Position numbers and translations under genes: made by a program. From assembly GCA_015227615.1 (NCBI GenBank), contig JAALGZ010000010.1, forward strand, positions 992,001-1,056,000: a stretch of 64,000 nucleotides of DNA, read 5' to 3'. This stretch comes from Labyrinthula sp. Ha (lineage: Eukaryota; Sar; Bigyra; Labyrinthulida; Labyrinthulaceae). The notes under the pieces were generated by a model that saw only the letters and a list, made by a program, of their open reading frames with translations, was not told where the DNA came from and made no database searches. How positions within the stretch are numbered: the stretch's first letter is position 1; the number at the start of each line of letters is the position of its first letter. Positions 33,901 through 44,893 of the stretch are shown in pieces.

Positions 33901-36743
33901 AATCACCTTCTGGAGGCTGTTAGAGTTTGTTGAGTATAATGTCTCTACTACAATTAATACATTTACGTTACAAGAGAATATAGGATATTAGGTAACTGTT
34001 TGATTACACAATAATGTATATATTCAAGAAACTGTAGTATATATAGAGAGAGTTTTCAATCTAAACTTGTATTTCTGTAATAATATCTAAGACACTATTT
34101 CAATAGAATCAAGACTTGCCGAATCATATCTCGAATGAGAAATGCATATCTCTTAGCCAACAACCTCAATTATAGTGCAAAATGTATTCTAATATTATGC
34201 TGTGTCATGGAAGGGTTATACTTGACATAGCTGAACAATTTTGAAATGAATTGTTCTGTTTTTCTAAGTAATTACTTTTTTTCCCACAAATAAGAATCAT
34301 AATTTTATTGTCTTATTTCCATTATTAGGTACAAATTTTTATTTGTTGAAAAGTTTCTGAACTATGTTTTTCTTCTTAATAGATACTGATAGCTTTTGAA
34401 ATGTTTGATTTTCTTATTCATAATCATTGCTCATAAAGACCTAGTACAGATGAGTTGATATGAATCTAAATGCCAAACTTCTTATAGCTGATTAGAAACA
34501 GAATATGAACCAGCGGACACTTACTTAGTTAAATCGTTATACATGCCTAACTATTATTAGTACTTGTTTAGAACGTTTGAAAATGTAAAACTCCAAGAGT
34601 AAGTATGAATATAAAACTCTGTTATTAGAACAGTATGTTCATACCAATAGTTCGATGTAATTCAATACTATTTAGCTCCAGTCAAAAAACCCATATTTCA
34701 TATGGTCTAGAGCCGATCACAGATATTAACGTGGGCGTAAAAGTGCCATAGAAAAAGTAGAGGCCTCTCTCAATCATGAAAATAGGATTTTAGCCTGTAT
34801 ATATATAAAATAAACAATTTTCAAACGAAATCACCTATCAGGGAGTATTCTGCAAGAAAAGTCAGTCAACACACCGGAGATTAGCTTCAAAGATAAATAA
34901 ATTTTAACATACAGAGGTGAAAACTCCGCTACATAATGAATCTAACTCATGTGCAACTACCGTTGCCACTCATGTTATTTTTACCATAAGCAGAACATAG
35001 TAGTAGATTAATAGTTATGACATTAGTATGTCCGAACTGCTAGGTTTTCTAATGAACTTCTTAACCCAATTAAAATTTGACACTAGTAATAAAAAATTGA
35101 ATGCAGCAATTCTCCCACAAGATCAATCAATTAAGCAAATAAAACATTAAAAACTTCTCAAAAAGTAAAAAAATATGATGGAGTAATACTGAGTGATACG
35201 TTAACCACTATAAAGCTAATTTCAGGGTTGGACTCGCTAGATAGTTTTCCTATTCAGGGCTAAAAGCCCCAGACAAGGAAGAAAGTTTAATATTTATTGC
35301 AACTTGTAGTCTATACAATACACTTTAGACAAAATGCCAATTATCACTTTCATTAATTCATGAAGGGTCGCCTAACATTAAAAAATCTTTTTGAATCAGT
35401 TCCATATTATCTAAAGAAAGAATATCTGCAGGAATAACGAATTAAAATTTCATTCGAGCTACATAGAGCTCATCAGTTGGTCGAATGGCTAACCTATGAA
35501 TATACCTTTTTCAGTCGTGATATAGAGAATCATATCCCCCTCCGTTTGATAGGAAATTGGTCATTCATATGAAGCCCGCCAATTTCTATCTTGTAATGGA
35601 CATCACTCAATAGAGGGTAATAAAAAGATCCGTTATACCAAGAGGGAATCTAAAATACATTATTAGTAACCATATATAGTTTAGTGTAGGGATTCGCAGT
35701 ACAAACTACTGTTACGTAAAGTAATAGGGAAAGAATGAGGATCTGGAACCTTTCTTGATAGTAACAATAGGAAAGGATATAATTTCATGTAGTTCCAGTT
35801 AGCCAAAAAAAACAGATCTAGAAATAAATAGAACAAATGGTAAAGAAAGAGGTTTTAAATTTTTCAGGTTGTGTATTCTTATCTCCAGGGCAAAAGTATA
35901 TTAAAGTTTTCAGCACATTAAGATTAGCTTGGAAATCGCACGTTACTATCCAGTGTACAATATGTTACAAGACTGATAATCGCTAATATTAATTTGAAAT
36001 GTGCTGTAGGGTATAAGACAAATACGCAGAAATATTGTTTTGGGATATATTCATAATAATTTTAACCTATTAAAGAAGACATAATGTTGTATAAAATGGG
36101 GTGCTAAATCCCCAAATTGGACCCTCATTCTGTGGTTTTACCAAGAGGATTTCATGAATTTAGCATAAAGTACACAAGGCTGAGGAGAATTTTCAGAAAT
36201 TAAATTCTATTGACTTAGTATAATATAATAAAAGAAGTAACTAAATCAAATTTTCTTGTAACTTTCGATGATTCTTCGCAGCTGCCAATGGAAATAGTTT
36301 ACATGAAACTAACCCCGAAAGCTACATAAAGGAAACAATACATTCTTTCTGAAAAAATTCTTTGCAAGAGAAGGATAGTCAGAATGGAAAAACATCCTCA
36401 TAACATTTAAAAACAATTTAAACCTAAAACAAGAATTGAGTACTGTATATAAATATCATTCAAGCTCTCTTATGAATGGGTTCCAGTGGTGCTAATCAAT
36501 TAACTATTATTTCGCATCAAAGGAGCTTGTCATACTTAATAAACAGCCCTATATACTAAAATTTGGGTATAAAATATCTTTATAATATTATTAGAGGACT
36601 AGCAAGTCGGGAGAAGCATTGGTGTCTATTTTGAAGATGAATATCACCCATATATTCCTCCATGTATTTTACTTGGAGGGCGAGCACTTTGATCTACAAA
36701 ATATTGCATTACCATAGATAATGGAATAGCCATCTTCCAAAAA
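30975..36743. other. Intergenic desert of 5.8 kb
   Basis: No gene recognised on either strand. It holds a degenerate short tandem repeat at about 33153-33257 and a nearby imperfect duplicated segment at 33261-33293 and 33373-33405. Confidence 0.5.
33153..33257. repeat. Degenerate 12-15 bp tandem repeat
   Basis: Variants of GAGTTGATTGAG repeat about seven times (for example GAGGAGTTGATTGAG and GAGGAGTTAATTGAG). In one frame they read as ELTEELIEQ-like units, but stops interrupt them, so I treat it as a minisatellite. Confidence 0.55.
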
Positions 36744-39350
36744 ATGAGCAAGTTCTTCGGAAGAAAACGAAACAAAGCAAGTAACTTTCATTTGTAATTT
36801 TAATTTCTAATAGAACGAGCTGCATCTGAGCCAGCACTTCTACAGGAGCCAAAAAAACAAAAGAAACCTTTGTTTGGTCTCTTTGGAGGAAGGAAGAAGA
36901 AACGTGGTAAAAAGGGCGCGGTTCAGGGCGAAAACGACGAAGAAAACGACCTTGCCAATGTGAATTTGAGCGAAATTAACAACGGTGTTCCTGATATTCC
37001 GGATCCGAATCAGTTTGAACCCAAAAGAAGAAACTCACTTGGAATCCCAGACCCATCAGAATTTGAAACACCAGATCCTGATAGTGATTCGCAGCCAGGC
37101 GAAGAACAAAAACAAACAGAAATTGCATCTCCTCAAATTCAACCTGCCGCAGAAACTCCTCGTCAAACAAGCTCAAAGCCTTCTCCAACCGAGGATTTTG
37201 ATCCTGAGAAACTTTTTCTAGAACAACTTTCCGATCCTGTCGCTGAAATTTCTAATGATCAAAAGAAGGAAGAAACGACACCTCCAATGTTAATGGATAA
37301 AGAACCGTCATTAGCAGATTTAAACAAACTGGTAATCAATCCAGAACCAACGTCTCCTAAGAGCGCACCTGCAGCTGAGCCTAAAACTTTGGAACCAATG
37401 TTGAGAATTTCCGATCCATTGAAAAAGTTTACAAAATCTGTATCATTTCGTGATGCTCCGAAAGAGAAAAGGCTATCACCTAAAAATATATCTATATCTA
37501 AGAATGATCCTGCATTGAATAAAACTATTAAGGAAGTAATTGCACCCGAATTGTTTCAGGTTGAAGCTCAGGAAGATGCATTTGACCCAAGTAAATTGAA
37601 GAAAGAAGACGATATTGAAATTGATGCAAGTGCTGCCCAAGCAAAACAGTATGAAGTTGTTGAAGAGGAGATAGAACCAGTAAAAGAAGAAAAAAAGGAA
37701 GATGTTGTCGATGAGAGTCCAAAAGAGTCTGAAAAATCAGAAGTAGACGTAGAAAAAGCTAAGAAGGATCAAGAGGATCTGCAAGATAAGAACCAAAAAT
37801 TGTATGATTTTTTGAAATCGGTTGATGTTGATGAGAATGAAGATGTAGAGGATGAAGAGGAAGAAAAGCAAGAGAGAAAAACCTTCGAGTTTAGTCCTGA
37901 AGATTCTGATGAAGTTTTTTTTGCGGATGAGCCAGAAATTGTCGATGAGAAGAAGGAAAAGGTTGATGACTTTGACAAAGAAAAGTTTCTGCAGGATGTT
38001 AGAAACGAAGTACGTGAAAGTTTTAGAGAAGAAATTGAAGAACTGAAAAAAATTGAACGAACTAAGAGTGAGGAAAATGAGGCTATCATGTCAAAAATGA
38101 GACAGGAGCAAGAAAAATTACAGAACATGTTGAAAGAACAGAGTCAAAAAAGAAACAGTCTGTCTCATGATATGTCCTTGATCAAAGAAACTATTGCAGA
38201 AGAAATGCGAAAAATAGAGAGAAAATCGTCAACAGATGAAAGTAAAGTTACAGAAACTATAAGCAAACAACTTCAAGACTTGAAATTGATAGAAAATCAA
38301 TTTAAGGAAGGGACTAGTAAATTGAAGTTCTTAGAAAGTAGATTAGAACAGGCACAAAAAAGAGAAACAATTTTGTTTGAAAAACTGTTGTCAGAAAGAA
38401 AAACTGAGCCCGTTCAAGTTGTTCAAGCACCTCCTCCAGTGGCACCAACTCCATTTCAACCCCCACAGATTAAAGATGACTCGGATGAAATAAAACGACT
38501 AATGAAACAAACTGAGGCATTACGGAAAGAGCGGCAAGCAATTTTAGAAGAAGAGGAACAGATTCTAGCTTTTGAGATGAGGGAAAGGTTCAAGGTGGAT
38601 AATTTTTCTCCTAGTTTTCGACAAAATGAAATTCAATCAAGTGCGCTACAAGGGATTTTTCCTTCTGAACAAACGATGTTTCAATCAAAGAGCCTGTTTG
38701 ATATTTCTTCTGTTTATAATTTACTGGAGTATAAGTATTTCTCTCCACATTTTGCTGATGGGTTCTCATTTCTCTTGAAACTCCTTACTGTTGTTTTTGT
38801 TATGTCTGTTGTCTCTAGCAGCATTTCTATGTTCAGTTTTATCTCTAACCTTGGAATTCAAGCACAAAACTCAACGCAAACAGAAGATTTAGGATGGACG
38901 CCATCTTTAAAAGATGGGACAGTATTTGGTGCTCTTTTTGGTCAATTATTCCACGACACAACCTTTGAGCTAGCACGAAATTTGAAACATTTGTTTATAT
39001 TCTCAACTCTATTTCTGCTTACTGATGAAGCTCCGATGAACATTAGAGAAATCTTGCTACTGAGCTATACAACAACTTCACTTTTAGCATTTCTAGTACC
39101 TGTGAATAGTGGAGTGAAAATATCGGGAATCAGTGGATTAGCACTTTCTTTGCTATTTTATATGCTTCTCCGAGGATATTTTCAGAAGAACAAAATATAT
39201 AAACTGGGAGTTATACTTTGTGGTTTATACTTAGTTTTGGATTACACTTTGTTTATAGATATTTTTCGCTCATCGAGGTTAATTTTCACAACGAGTGCGA
39301 TTTCAACAGCAGTCACGATAAATTACTTGACATCAAGAAATAAATATTAA
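36744..39350 (+). CDS. Acidic coiled-coil protein with C-terminal rhomboid-like membrane domain (2 exons)
   Basis: Exons 36744-36780 and 36814-39350 give 857 residues; the long frame has no early ATG, and the 33-nt intron joins it to MSKFFGRKRNK. Residues 1-60 are basic, with two GRKK-type blocks. Residues 60-400 are disordered and acidic, and about 400-570 form a coiled coil (EEIEELKKIERTKSEENEA). The last 195 residues hold about six membrane spans (from 663). In them FHDTTFELARN (725-735) and SGISG (783-787) line up with the rhomboid H-x(8)-N and GxSG signatures. The final span lacks the catalytic His (ISTAVTIN where AHxxG is expected), so if it is a rhomboid it should be a pseudoprotease, like iRhoms and derlins. 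Function unknown. Its stop is 3 bp from the next, convergent stop. Confidence 0.82.
36781..36813 (+). other. Micro-intron of the rhomboid-like gene (33 nt)
   Basis: GTAACT donor and TAATAG acceptor, phase 1. The spliced length is a multiple of three and provides an ATG for a long frame that otherwise lacks one. Confidence 0.85.
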
Positions 39351-39353
39351 TTT

Positions 39354-40229
39354 CTAAGCAATAGGCGTTTGAGATTTAAGGTAGTTATTAAAAGGCAACT
39401 GAAAATTTCGTTTATCTGTTTTATCACATGCTTTGCACCTTGGCCTTAAGTTCGGTTTCCCATATTTCTCATCTTCTTCCAAACTCTAAAAATTACACAA
39501 CCATAGAAAAAATACAAACATCAAGTGTACGAAAAACTCTAATCTACTCCTAGAGATTTCTTTAGCATTTGTAAATTCTTCTAGCAAAGCTGGTATAAAA
39601 GTTTGTACCTCAATATAGTGATCAAGAGTCCATTGAATTCTTTCTACAGGTGCACAAAGTAAAAAATCAATACTAGCACCACACTTTCCTTGGTGCTTTA
39701 TTTCCAAAGAATCTTCAAAATATTTTCCACAACATTTTACCTTTGAAGTAAATACTTTAAAATATTGTTTCCGATATTTTTTCCTGTGACAAATTTCTAA
39801 CACCCTGGGCCAGAGTTTTTGTAATTTATACTTCTTGAATAACATTTGAAACCTTCCTCTTGCTGTATTCCATTTTTGTCTTTCTTTTTTACGAATAACC
39901 TTTGATTTCATTATTTCGTCCCGGGCTGCCTCTTTTGATAAATGTAAAGTTGTTTCAATTGTTGCTTTAAACTCCTCCTGTTCAGAATACATCCCACTTT
40001 CTTGAAATACTACAGAGCGAAGCCGCCGTTGAAAGACTTCTGCAAAGTTACCTGCATGTGTTATTATTGACAGTCGATCATAAAAATGTTTCTTCACCTC
40101 GTAGAATACGGGTCTGTGTTTTGGTTTTTGTGCCTTGCCTCTTGTTCGCTGTTTGTATCTTAGTGGACAGATTTCGGAGGTTATTCTGAGTTTGAAGCGT
40201 CTCCTAAAGGATAAGGTTTGAATTCCCAT
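39354..40229 (-). CDS. Unrecognised basic protein (2 exons)
   Basis: Exon 1 is 40229-39516 and exon 2 is 39485-39354. A 30-nt intron (39486-39515; GTATTT...TTTTAG on the minus strand) separates them, giving 281 residues. Without splicing the protein would end in an odd hydrophobic VFFLWLCNF; with it, 43 further hydrophilic codons follow (SLEEDEKYGKP and RCKACDK), ending 3 bp from the neighbouring convergent stop. The protein is Lys/Arg-rich and helical, with Cys pairs (KCC, RCKAC) that might bind metal. The N-terminus MGIQTLSFRRRFKLRIT could be a mitochondrial presequence. I do not recognise the family. The start is the first ATG; the frame stays open upstream without one, so an upstream mini-exon is possible. 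Confidence 0.75.
39486..39515 (-). other. Micro-intron (30 nt) in the unrecognised basic-protein gene
   Basis: Minus-strand GTATTT donor and ATTTTTAG acceptor, phase 0. Splicing opens a further 44 codons, including the stop. Confidence 0.85.
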
Positions 40230-40397
40230 AGGATTTAAAAAGGTATATGTCTGATGAGAGGACGCAATAGTGCGTTCTTCAATTTTATTTGGACAGTTCT
40301 TGTTGTTATTACGTTGGAGTAATGTCTCTTTGTTGCAAGATTTCACTTTAGTTTCAATTTAAATATGTTATGTGTGGAGTTTCTAATAATGTTATTA

Positions 40398-40480
40398 CCG
40401 GTGGTAGCTCAGTGGTAGAGCATTCGACTGTAGTTTAAGCAGATATCGAGCGGTCGGGTGTTCGACTCACCCTCACCGGA
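40398..40480 (+). tRNA. tRNA-Tyr (GTA) with 11-nt intron
   Basis: The acceptor stem CCGGTGG pairs with TCACCGG (one G-U), with discriminator A at 40480. The D arm is GCTC-AGTGGTA-GAGC. The anticodon stem TTCGA pairs with TCGAG around the loop CTGTAG...A, giving anticodon GTA at 40430-40432. An 11-nt intron (40434-40444) sits after position 37, the normal place in eukaryotic tRNA-Tyr. The variable loop is CGGTC and the T arm GGGTG-TTCGACT-CACCC. No CCA is encoded, as expected for a eukaryotic nuclear tRNA. Confidence 0.96.
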
Positions 40481-43400
40481 TTTTGGGTTTTATTTTGTTT
40501 TCTCCAATTTCATAGAGAAGATTTCCATTAGGAAATAGGCGTAGTAAGAAGTAATCTTGGTATGATTTAGTTCTTGTCACTTAATTACCACTGTTTTGGG
40601 TCTCATTAGATGGTTTTGTATGCTGACAGAACTGTTTATCCCAATTGTTGTCAACGTGAGTGAATGCAAAAAGCAAATTGGTCTGCTATCTTGAGCTATA
40701 GACCATAGATTTGCCGTTTGTAAAACAAAATAGAGGAATATTAATTGTGACTAGCTATGCAGCTAAAAATGTTACAGGCGCTTCAAATTAGCGAGTCGGT
40801 ATATTCTTGAAAAGGATAGAAAGTGCAGTCACTATGAAAACAAAATAACAACGAATTCTAATGTCTTTTCGCTGCCTAAGGAGTTTTTACGTTGGGATAT
40901 TTTTTTCACAGAATTGCAATATTCTAATTAAAATTAATTTTAAAACTTGATTGTAAGATTGTGAGATCCAGCTAAGGGTCTGCCGATTAAGAGATGTGCA
41001 ATATGTGGAAAATCAAATGTTTTTTTAGTTCAAAAAGGTCAAGTATCACCATAAAAAACGTCTTTTAAATATGGCAGTGGCATAATTACTATTACAACAG
41101 GGAGAAAGGTAGGCTACCTATTGAAAAAACTTTGCCTAAGGCTCATATTTTCTAAGCATCGTCTAACATATACTGAAGGCCAAGACATAAATTATATTGT
41201 AAAGAATGTTAAGTTTTTATTTTATCCTTTGTTTTCTGTTAATAAATAACTACAGAAACATTTTGATTAATAAATCATTTTTCCAGTTCCCGAGGGAAAT
41301 CTTAGACTTATATTCATCACTTCGAATACGTTGCTCTTGGGTGATAATCTGAAATTTCCTGCAAACGGAACCACTTAAATCCATCATTTAGTTAGAGAAA
41401 TCATTTTTGTCAAGTATTAAATATATATTCCACCTCCCAAGTAATTGCCCAAACTGATATTATACATGTCATGTTTCATTAAGAATTTAATTTGAGACAG
41501 TTATCCGTTTGAAGCAATGTACTGCCTCTTTCAGTTAGAAAATATTGGCTCTGTGCATCAGGACCAAATGATGAGGTTTAGATGCGCAGATTTTTAATAA
41601 TATTGATATTAACACATTAAAGTGATATCATTACTAGAAATTCAAGTAGAAGAAGGGACGAATTCCTTACTTTCGGTAAAAATATAGAATAATTTGTAAA
41701 TCTGATAGCAGTGACCGATCAAAGTTTATGAAAAAAGTTGTCTACATAAATTCGAGTACACAAAAAAATAAGAAAAAACATTGTTTCGTGCACTAATTTT
41801 GGAACATCTGGCCATAAACTAGATCTTGTATGTTCAAAATGTATCAACTAGTTTTTCCTTCGCTGTTCGACGTAGGATGACTTTTTATATTACACAGATT
41901 AGGTAAGAACTTACTAAGAACGGAACCCATGTCCCGAATTATTGCATTATAAAACATTCTTTCCTGCAGAAACAGTAAAACAACTAAGGCTATAGTGATA
42001 CAATGTAGAACCCATTGCTTGATTTAAATATATCTAATTACGCTACTACTGATATTAATATAGGTTTGGTTTTGGTTGCAACCAAAAATTGTTGATAATG
42101 ATAGTTTTACAAAACATGTTCCCCACAGAGTCTAGAATGCTAGTAAGAATCTTAGAGCCAATGTTCTTATGGAATATACTTTCATATTGAAGGAATAGCC
42201 AGGAAATATATTTTGTAGGCCTACTCTGCACCGCGCCATTTGTTCTGGTTATTTTAAACTCCAGAATTCAAGAAGAAAAAGAACTAAAATCAAAGATAAT
42301 GAAAGATAATTAAAACTTGTTGAGACAAAATGTCTCGAGGCAACTGAATAATAATAATTTGTTGCAGTAGAAACAGAAGCTATCCGATGTATCCATGCAT
42401 TTTATATATTCTAACATAGAAGTGAATGGTTGAAACTCTGGACTAATAGGTTGATGATGTGGTTGGATGAAAGTTGGGGATCAGTTATGCTTATTAAAGG
42501 GAGCTTAAGTATCAGAAGCATAAATTGCCTAGGTTATGGGTCTCAGAACTAGCATAAACAAAAGTTAAAGCTGTAAGCTCAAACCCATGTTGCTCGGGTT
42601 TCTTGAAAGGCGGGTATGAGAATTTGATTAATATTATTTTTTTTTGCAGAAGATAAAGCAATGCAAATTTTAAGATAGCAGGAGCGGGGAAACAAGAATC
42701 AAGGTCCTTTGAGTTTATAAAAGAACTATATACCTTCCAATATCTAATCCTTTAAAATACGTTTATATATATATAAAAGGAAAAAGCGTATGCAAAAAAT
42801 GTAGAGAGGAACATGTCAGAAAACAAGATGTTCCATTATCAGCTTTTTTAAACTCTGGCACCTTTCACACTCAACAAATGTAAAATCCATACATGGGGTG
42901 TAGCGTAAGTTCATTTCTAATTTCATAGGGAAGGAAACCAAAGCAAAGTAGTACAATATTACAATCATGTCCCTTCTTGTTTGTCTTAAGCTTCCTTAGT
43001 TCTTTGGTATTAGCAAATACCTGATGCTACATCCTAAGATTCAAAATGTTTTGGTTATGCTCTGGCTTACTTTTTCTCCTTCTTTTCTTCTTTCATGGGG
43101 AAAGTATTGTTGACCAAGAGTGCTGTTTAAACCACATGTCTGCGTCTAAGAAGTTTTTACAGTCATTATCACTGCATGCATCTGTAACTCTGAGAATTGT
43201 TGTATATGCCTTGTACAAGTCTTCTTCATTGTTTTATTCGGCTTCGCTTCTGCAGCATTAGAGTAATATATCTCAAATTAACCTTCTCCCTTTATGCTGC
43301 CTTATTCCGTTTGAATTAAAATTTTAGTTTTAGTATCTTTACTCCTTAGTGTTTCTTCGTTTTTTCTAGTTTTTCTTAATTTTCTCTTTATTAAAGGCCT

Positions 43401-44389
43401 TTTGACAAAACACTAGGAAACATACAATATAAGACAACTTCAGCAGCAGTTACCGTGACATGTGTTAGACCAAGATAGCTCTTCATCTCTAGATCCTCTT
43501 CTTTCAGCTCAAAAAGGAATGTTCTTTCCGTAAGGTTACACTTTGTGTCACGCCAGTTGTGTTTAAGTGTCTTTACATGGAAAATGTACTTGGCAATCTT
43601 AAGATCGGTCTAAAGATTAAACCCAAGCGGGCAATATTTAGAAGAAGTGCAAACGAACTTAGTTCTTATTAGCATTATTTCCTCCAGAACAAAGTGTCTT
43701 CGTGTATCTTCCTGTGAAAACTGCTGGCAACATGCTCCACCTAGAAAGGTTACCTAGAACCATTTAAAACATTTCAAAAGCTGTTTTTGATGTAGATCCT
43801 CGGTATAAGATGCGCTGATCTTATTTGGCATTTATTTTCTGTTCTTCAGCCGCTTCTAACTCTGGTCAGAGGTCGGATTTGATCTAATATTATTTTAGCA
43901 AGGTATTTATTGCCCTTGATTTTCCTGTTAATTATCATTAATATTAGCAAAACTATTTTGATTAGTCATTTATAATCAATTGAGTATCGTTAAAAGATCA
44001 GGCCACATGGCCCCGGATGAGATGACCCAAAAAAAATAGTTTATAGTTCTTGCGCCGTATAAAACCATGTCAAATGGACCACATGAACCTGAAACATCCA
44101 TGGGATAGGTGGCATCAGAAATGTATTTCCCAGGAATTGGCTTTTTCTCTGTTGTTTTCATTTGAACAAAGTTTTGATTCGGACAAGCTGCTGAACAATA
44201 TAGCAACAACCTCAAATGATTCTCTTGATAATACTAAAATTCACTCAAAGCGATTGGAAAAACCTAAATATCTCTCAAAGTAAATTAAAAATTCTCAAAA
44301 CTCATTTGATATATCAAGATAGTATCAAATAGTATTTCTGAACTCTAGCTGATATATTAATTTTGTTCTTCAAGAGTGCATTACCACCA
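40481..44389. other. Intergenic desert of 3.9 kb
   Basis: No gene recognised. A short repeat fragment at about 42039-42071 matches words of the 17.2 kb repeat. A minus-strand frame of 79 codons at 43976-44215 has a fairly protein-like composition, but no start, family or partner exon could be found. Confidence 0.5.
42039..42071 (-). repeat. Fragment sharing words with the 17.2 kb repeat
   Basis: It contains TACGCTACTACT (42039-42050) and TAGGTTTGGTT (42061-42071), both also at 17204-17230 in the same order with different spacing. Probably two old copies of one dispersed repeat. Confidence 0.35.
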
Positions 44390-44893
44390 ATGAAGAAAAT
44401 GGAAGAAAAAACCGAGTTTCGAACCAAACTCAATTTCGTGAAGAAAGAAACAATAAACGAGAAACCACTCTCTGTTGGAAACTCAAAAAGTGTTTCGATT
44501 GAAAAGTTATCAACTCAAAGCACTCTGAACTATGCAAATGGCCAAAGACTAACGTTAAAGGAACAAATCTTGCGAAATGAAGAACTGAAAGAAGAAGAGT
44601 TTCATAATGAAGTAAAGCAAATCAACAAAGAGCGAAAAGAGCAAGACGAAAATTTTATGAAAGAACAAAATGAGCTAAAAAATATTGAAATTTCAAAGAA
44701 ACGAAAACAACAAGAAATTCAACTACACAATTTCTACCAAGATAAATTAAAGAAACAAAAAGAAAATGAAAACTTACTATTTAGCGAATCTATTCCTTCC
44801 AAAGAAAAACACATAAAAAGCCTTAAGATAGTAAAAAAAGGGAAAAAATCTAAAAAACAGAAAACAAAGTCAAAATCACTTGTTCCTTACTGA
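44390..44893 (+). CDS. FAM192A/NIP30-like protein
   Basis: A 167-residue, highly charged helical protein. FVKKETINEKP near the N-terminus and the block TLKEQILRNEELKEEEFHNE followed by KEQDENFMKEQ and a Lys/Glu-rich helix match the NIP30 (FAM192A/PSME3IP1) N-terminal domain. There, a 'SLxEQLxxNKxxKxxEFEE' helix precedes an 'LDExExxFL' segment. In animals the protein binds the proteasome activator PA28gamma in the nucleus; that partner is not known for protists. The C-terminus is a Lys-rich tail that could be a nuclear signal. The start is the first ATG of the frame. The last 18 bp overlap the convergent TRM11 gene. Confidence 0.68.
   Translation: MKKMEEKTEFRTKLNFVKKETINEKPLSVGNSKSVSIEKLSTQSTLNYANGQRLTLKEQILRNEELKEEEFHNEVKQINKERKEQDENFMKEQNELKNIEISKKRKQQEIQLHNFYQDKLKKQKENENLLFSESIPSKEKHIKSLKIVKKGKKSKKQKTKSKSLVPY

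Noticed and set aside
43046-43261. 71-codon frame with a signal-peptide-like hydrophobic start
   Set aside because: The hydrophobic start is a T-rich run read in frame; the rest has no motif.
43976-44215. 79-codon minus-strand frame with protein-like words such as GKYISDATYPMDVSG
   Set aside because: No ATG at its beginning, a random hydrophobic end, and no neighbouring exon found.
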